A DNA stretch of 35,638 nucleotides from an uncultured Alistipes sp. (GTDB taxonomy: Bacteria; Bacteroidota; Bacteroidia; Bacteroidales; Rikenellaceae). Below the pieces are notes generated by a model. It was not told the origin of the DNA and searched no databases. It saw only the letters and a program-made list of their open reading frames with translations. Where the stretch lies: contig CASELE010000017.1 of the NCBI GenBank assembly GCA_949288735.1, positions 1-35,638 of the forward strand. Direction: 5' to 3'. Below are positions 32,955-35,638 of this stretch, piece by piece. Within the stretch, counting starts at the first letter, position 1, and each line of letters opens with the position of its first letter. Both the position numbers and the translations under genes were made by a program.

Positions 32955-35579
32955 ATGCGAGAGAGTGAAACAAAACAACTGTCGTTCCGTATGATATCCT
33001 ACAATCCGCGGGGGCTTACCCCCGACCAGGTCGCCGAGAGCCGGCGCCTCCACGGGGAGAATGTCATCACACCCCCGAAGGATGATTCGGTCTGGAAGCT
33101 CTTCATCGAGAAGTTCAAGGACCCCATCATCCGCATCCTGCTCGTGGCGGCCGTGCTGTCGCTCGTCATCGCCTTCATCGAGAAGGAGTTTCTGGAGCCC
33201 ATCGGCATCATCTGCGCCATCATCCTCGCCACGTGCGTGGGCTTCCTCTTCGAGTGGGACGCCATGCGCCGCTTCCGCCGTCTGAACCAGGTCAACGACG
33301 AAGTCCCGGTAAAGGCGATGCGCGACGGCGCCATGTGCGAGATTCCCCGTCGCGAGGTGGTCGTGGGCGACCTGCTCTGCGTGGAGAACGGCGAGACGAT
33401 CCCTGCCGACGGCGAACTGGTCGAAGCGGTCTCGCTCAAGATCAACGAGTCGACCCTCACGGGTGAACCCGAGGTGGACAAGACGGTGGACGAGGCCAGT
33501 TTCGACGCCGAGGCGACCTACCCCTCGAATGCGGCCATGCGCGGCACGACCGTAGTCGACGGCTACGGCATGATGGTCGTGACGGCCGTGGGCGACGCTA
33601 CGGAGGCGGGGCGCGTGACCGAACAGTCGACCGTCGAGAGCGATGAGGAGACGCCTCTCAACCGCCAGCTGAAGCGCCTCTCGCGCCTCATCGGTCGTTT
33701 CGGCATCATCCTCTCGGTGGTCATCTTCGTGACCATGCTGCTCAAGGCAATCTTCCTGGGAGGCATGTTCGACCACGGGTGGCTCCACGCCGCGCAGCAG
33801 ACGCTCCATATCTTCATGGTGTCGGTGGCCCTCATCGTGATGGCCGTGCCCGAGGGCCTGCCCATGAGCATCACCCTCTCGCTCGCCATGTCGATGCGCC
33901 GCATGCTCAAGACCAACAACCTCGTGCGCCGCATGCACGCCTGCGAAACGATGGGTGCCGTGACGGTCATCTGCACCGACAAGACCGGTACGCTCACGCA
34001 GAACCGCATGCACGTGAACGAGGTGGTGCGCTACGGCGATCTGCCGCTGCGCGACCTGGCCGAGGTGGTGGCGGCCAACTCGACCGCCTTCCTCGATGCC
34101 GAGGGCCGCATCATCGGCAATCCGACCGAGGGTGCGCTGCTCGAGTGGATGCGTCGCGGCGGCGAGGACTATGCCGCCCTGCGTGCCGGAGCCGAGATCG
34201 TCGATCGTCTCACCTTCACCACCGAACGCAAGTACATGGCCACGATTGTCCGCAGCGGCGTTTCGGGCCGGAAGCTGCTCTGCGTGAAGGGTGCGCCCGA
34301 GATCGTACGGGCCATGTGCGCCGCCGACGGCCGCGACGCCGAGGTGGCGGCGCAGCTGCTCGCCTTCCAGAACCGCGCCATGCGTACGCTTGGCATCGCC
34401 TGGGTCGAGACCGGGGCCGACGACTGCGAGTCGGCCGTGCGCGGCGGCGGCCTGCACTTCGAGGCGGTGGCCGCCATCTCGGATCCCGTGCGCGAGGATG
34501 TGCCGGCCGCCGTACGCCGCTGTCTCGATGCCGGCATCGCCGTGAAGATCGTAACGGGCGATACGCCGGCGACGGCGCGCGAGATAGCCCGCCAGATCGG
34601 ACTCTGGGACGATGCGACGGACGGGGAGCGCAACCTGATTACCGGTACCGATTTCGCCGCCATGTCGGACGAGGAGCTGCTCGACCGCGTGCAGGATCTG
34701 AAGATCATGTCGCGCGCCCGCCCGCTCGACAAGCAGCGTCTGGTGCGTCTGCTGCAGCAGCGCGGCGAGGTGGTGGCCGTCACGGGCGACGGTACGAACG
34801 ACGCCCCGGCACTCAACTTCGCCAACGTGGGCCTTTCGATGGGTACGGGCACCTCGGTGGCGAAGGATGCCTCGGACATCACGCTGCTCGACGACTCCTT
34901 CGCCTCGATCGCCACGGCCGTCATGTGGGGCCGTTCGCTCTACCGCAACATCCAGCGCTTCGTGCTCTTCCAGCTCACCATCAACTTCGCTGCGATCATC
35001 GTATGCTTCGTGGGGGCGATCTTCGGTACGGATCTGCCGCTCACGGTGGTGCAGATTCTCTGGGTCAACATCATTATGGATACCTTCGCGGCGATGGCCA
35101 TGGCTTCGCTGCCTCCCAATCCCGAGGTGATGCGCGACCGTCCGCGTCCGCGCAACGAGTTCATCATCACGCGTTCGATGGCCCGCACGATCGTCACCTG
35201 CGGTACGGTTATCGTCGCCGTGCTGCTCGGCATGATGTTCACGTGGCTCTCCGATTCGCCCACGCGCGAGCTGTCGGTCGTGCAGCTGACGCTCTTCTTC
35301 TCGGTGTTCGTCTTCCTGCAGTTCTGGAACATGTTCAACGCCAAAGGTTTCGAAACCCGCCACTCGGTGTTCGCCGATCTGCGCGGCTGTCGCGAGTTCT
35401 TTCTCATCCTGCTGGCCATCGCCGTGGGGCAGATCATCATCGTGGAGCTGGGCGGCGAGGTCTTCCGCACGGTTCCCCTTACATGGCAGCAGTGGTGCTG
35501 GGTCATCGGCGGCACGGCCCTGCTTGCCGTGGGCGGCGAACTGATCCGCTTCGTCGGCCGTCGCCGGCTGCGGAGCTGA
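32955..35579 (+). CDS. Calcium-translocating P-type ATPase, PMCA-like
   Basis: An 874-aa inner-membrane ion pump (type II P-type ATPase). It has an N-terminal cation-ATPase domain (GLTPDQVAESRRLHGENV), an actuator-domain motif (STLTGEPEVDK, about 165-175), and PEGLP in transmembrane helix 4 (about residue 299), which fits Ca2+ binding. The phosphorylated Asp342 is in CTDKTGTLTQNRM. The hinge GDGTNDAPAL is at about 611, followed by four to six C-terminal helices including VNIIMDTFAAMAMASLPPNP. The layout fits the bacterial PMCA-type Ca2+-ATPases; Mn2+ or mixed specificity cannot be excluded. I chose ATG 32955; an in-frame TTG at 32919 overlaps the possible promoter, and ATG 32991 (MISYNPRGLTPDQ) is a reasonable alternative. 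Confidence 0.9.
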   Translation: MRESETKQLSFRMISYNPRGLTPDQVAESRRLHGENVITPPKDDSVWKLFIEKFKDPIIRILLVAAVLSLVIAFIEKEFLEPIGIICAIILATCVGFLFEWDAMRRFRRLNQVNDEVPVKAMRDGAMCEIPRREVVVGDLLCVENGETIPADGELVEAVSLKINESTLTGEPEVDKTVDEASFDAEATYPSNAAMRGTTVVDGYGMMVVTAVGDATEAGRVTEQSTVESDEETPLNRQLKRLSRLIGRFGIILSVVIFVTMLLKAIFLGGMFDHGWLHAAQQTLHIFMVSVALIVMAVPEGLPMSITLSLAMSMRRMLKTNNLVRRMHACETMGAVTVICTDKTGTLTQNRMHVNEVVRYGDLPLRDLAEVVAANSTAFLDAEGRIIGNPTEGALLEWMRRGGEDYAALRAGAEIVDRLTFTTERKYMATIVRSGVSGRKLLCVKGAPEIVRAMCAADGRDAEVAAQLLAFQNRAMRTLGIAWVETGADDCESAVRGGGLHFEAVAAISDPVREDVPAAVRRCLDAGIAVKIVTGDTPATAREIARQIGLWDDATDGERNLITGTDFAAMSDEELLDRVQDLKIMSRARPLDKQRLVRLLQQRGEVVAVTGDGTNDAPALNFANVGLSMGTGTSVAKDASDITLLDDSFASIATAVMWGRSLYRNIQRFVLFQLTINFAAIIVCFVGAIFGTDLPLTVVQILWVNIIMDTFAAMAMASLPPNPEVMRDRPRPRNEFIITRSMARTIVTCGTVIVAVLLGMMFTWLSDSPTRELSVVQLTLFFSVFVFLQFWNMFNAKGFETRHSVFADLRGCREFFLILLAIAVGQIIIVELGGEVFRTVPLTWQQWCWVIGGTALLAVGGELIRFVGRRRLRS

Positions 35580-35600
35580 GCCACAGCTCTTCGGAGCGCC

Positions 35601-35637
35601 GCGGGGCGCCGCATCCCTACCGGACGCGGCGCCCCGC
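35601..35637 (+). terminator. Hairpin after the P-type ATPase gene
   Basis: GCGGGGCGCCGC (35601-35612) pairs perfectly with GCGGCGCCCCGC (35626-35637) around a 13-base loop, starting 21 bases after the stop codon. The window ends one base later, so any T-run cannot be seen. Confidence 0.6.
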
Positions 35638-35638
35638 C

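Noticed and set aside
32757..35363. Minus-strand open frame of about 870 codons opposite rodA and the P-type ATPase
   Set aside because: Antisense shadow of a complete P-type ATPase with all motifs.

Overview
The window looks like chromosomal DNA from a GC-rich member of the Bacteroidales, most plausibly Alistipes or a close relative (Rikenellaceae). Three things point there. Upstream regions repeatedly carry the Bacteroidetes sigma-ABfr -7 element TAnnTTTG, and ribosome-binding sites are mostly weak. Several families are characteristic of the phylum: DUF4988/BspA-type leucine-rich lipoproteins, a DUF4837 lipoprotein, BatD/BatE proteins, a Bacteroidetes-type malate dehydrogenase and a short (444 aa) glucose-6-phosphate isomerase. 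The gene order mreB-mreC-mreD-PBP2-rodA is also typical. The genus is an inference; no rRNA gene is present to settle it.

Layout. (1) 1-4578: two tandem paralogous surface lipoproteins on the minus strand with BspA-like leucine-rich repeats. The promoter-proximal copy has a frameshift near its 3' end. (2) 4579-6086: a structured intergenic region, then gapA with a strong terminator. (3) 6216-6680 (-): an unrecognised 154-aa protein, divergent from a DUF177-rpmF-plsX-fabH operon (6807-9711). (4) Ferritin (+), convergent with a DedA/YqaA-like membrane protein (-). (5) 11126-17173: class I fumarase, batD, batE, recR and malate dehydrogenase, all on plus with short gaps, closed by a bidirectional terminator shared with rplS (-). 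(6) 18046-20507: surE followed by a membrane histidine kinase and an overlapping NarL-type response regulator. (7) 20603-23068 (-): DUF4837 lipoprotein plus cardiolipin synthase, divergent from a polysaccharide deacetylase and efp. (8) 24573-26947 (-): gpsA-pgi, divergent from the mreBCD-mrdA-rodA elongasome operon (27139-32847). (9) A P-type Ca2+-ATPase runs nearly to the end of the window.

Working together: most of the window is core metabolism and envelope building. It holds phospholipid and fatty-acid initiation (plsX, fabH, gpsA, cls), rod-shape peptidoglycan synthesis (mreBCD, PBP2, RodA), glycolysis (gapA, pgi), the reductive succinate branch (fumarase, malate dehydrogenase) and translation (rpmF, rplS, efp). 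The accessory-looking parts are the BspA-like pair, the 154-aa unknown, the sensor-domain-less two-component system and the batDE fragment.

I found no CRISPR array, tRNA, rRNA, insertion sequence, phage gene or recognisable defence system. I do not see convincing evidence of a wholly new system. The observations most worth following are the composition break and frameshift in the BspA-like pair, the nested hairpins between that pair and gapA, and the unrecognised 154-aa gene.
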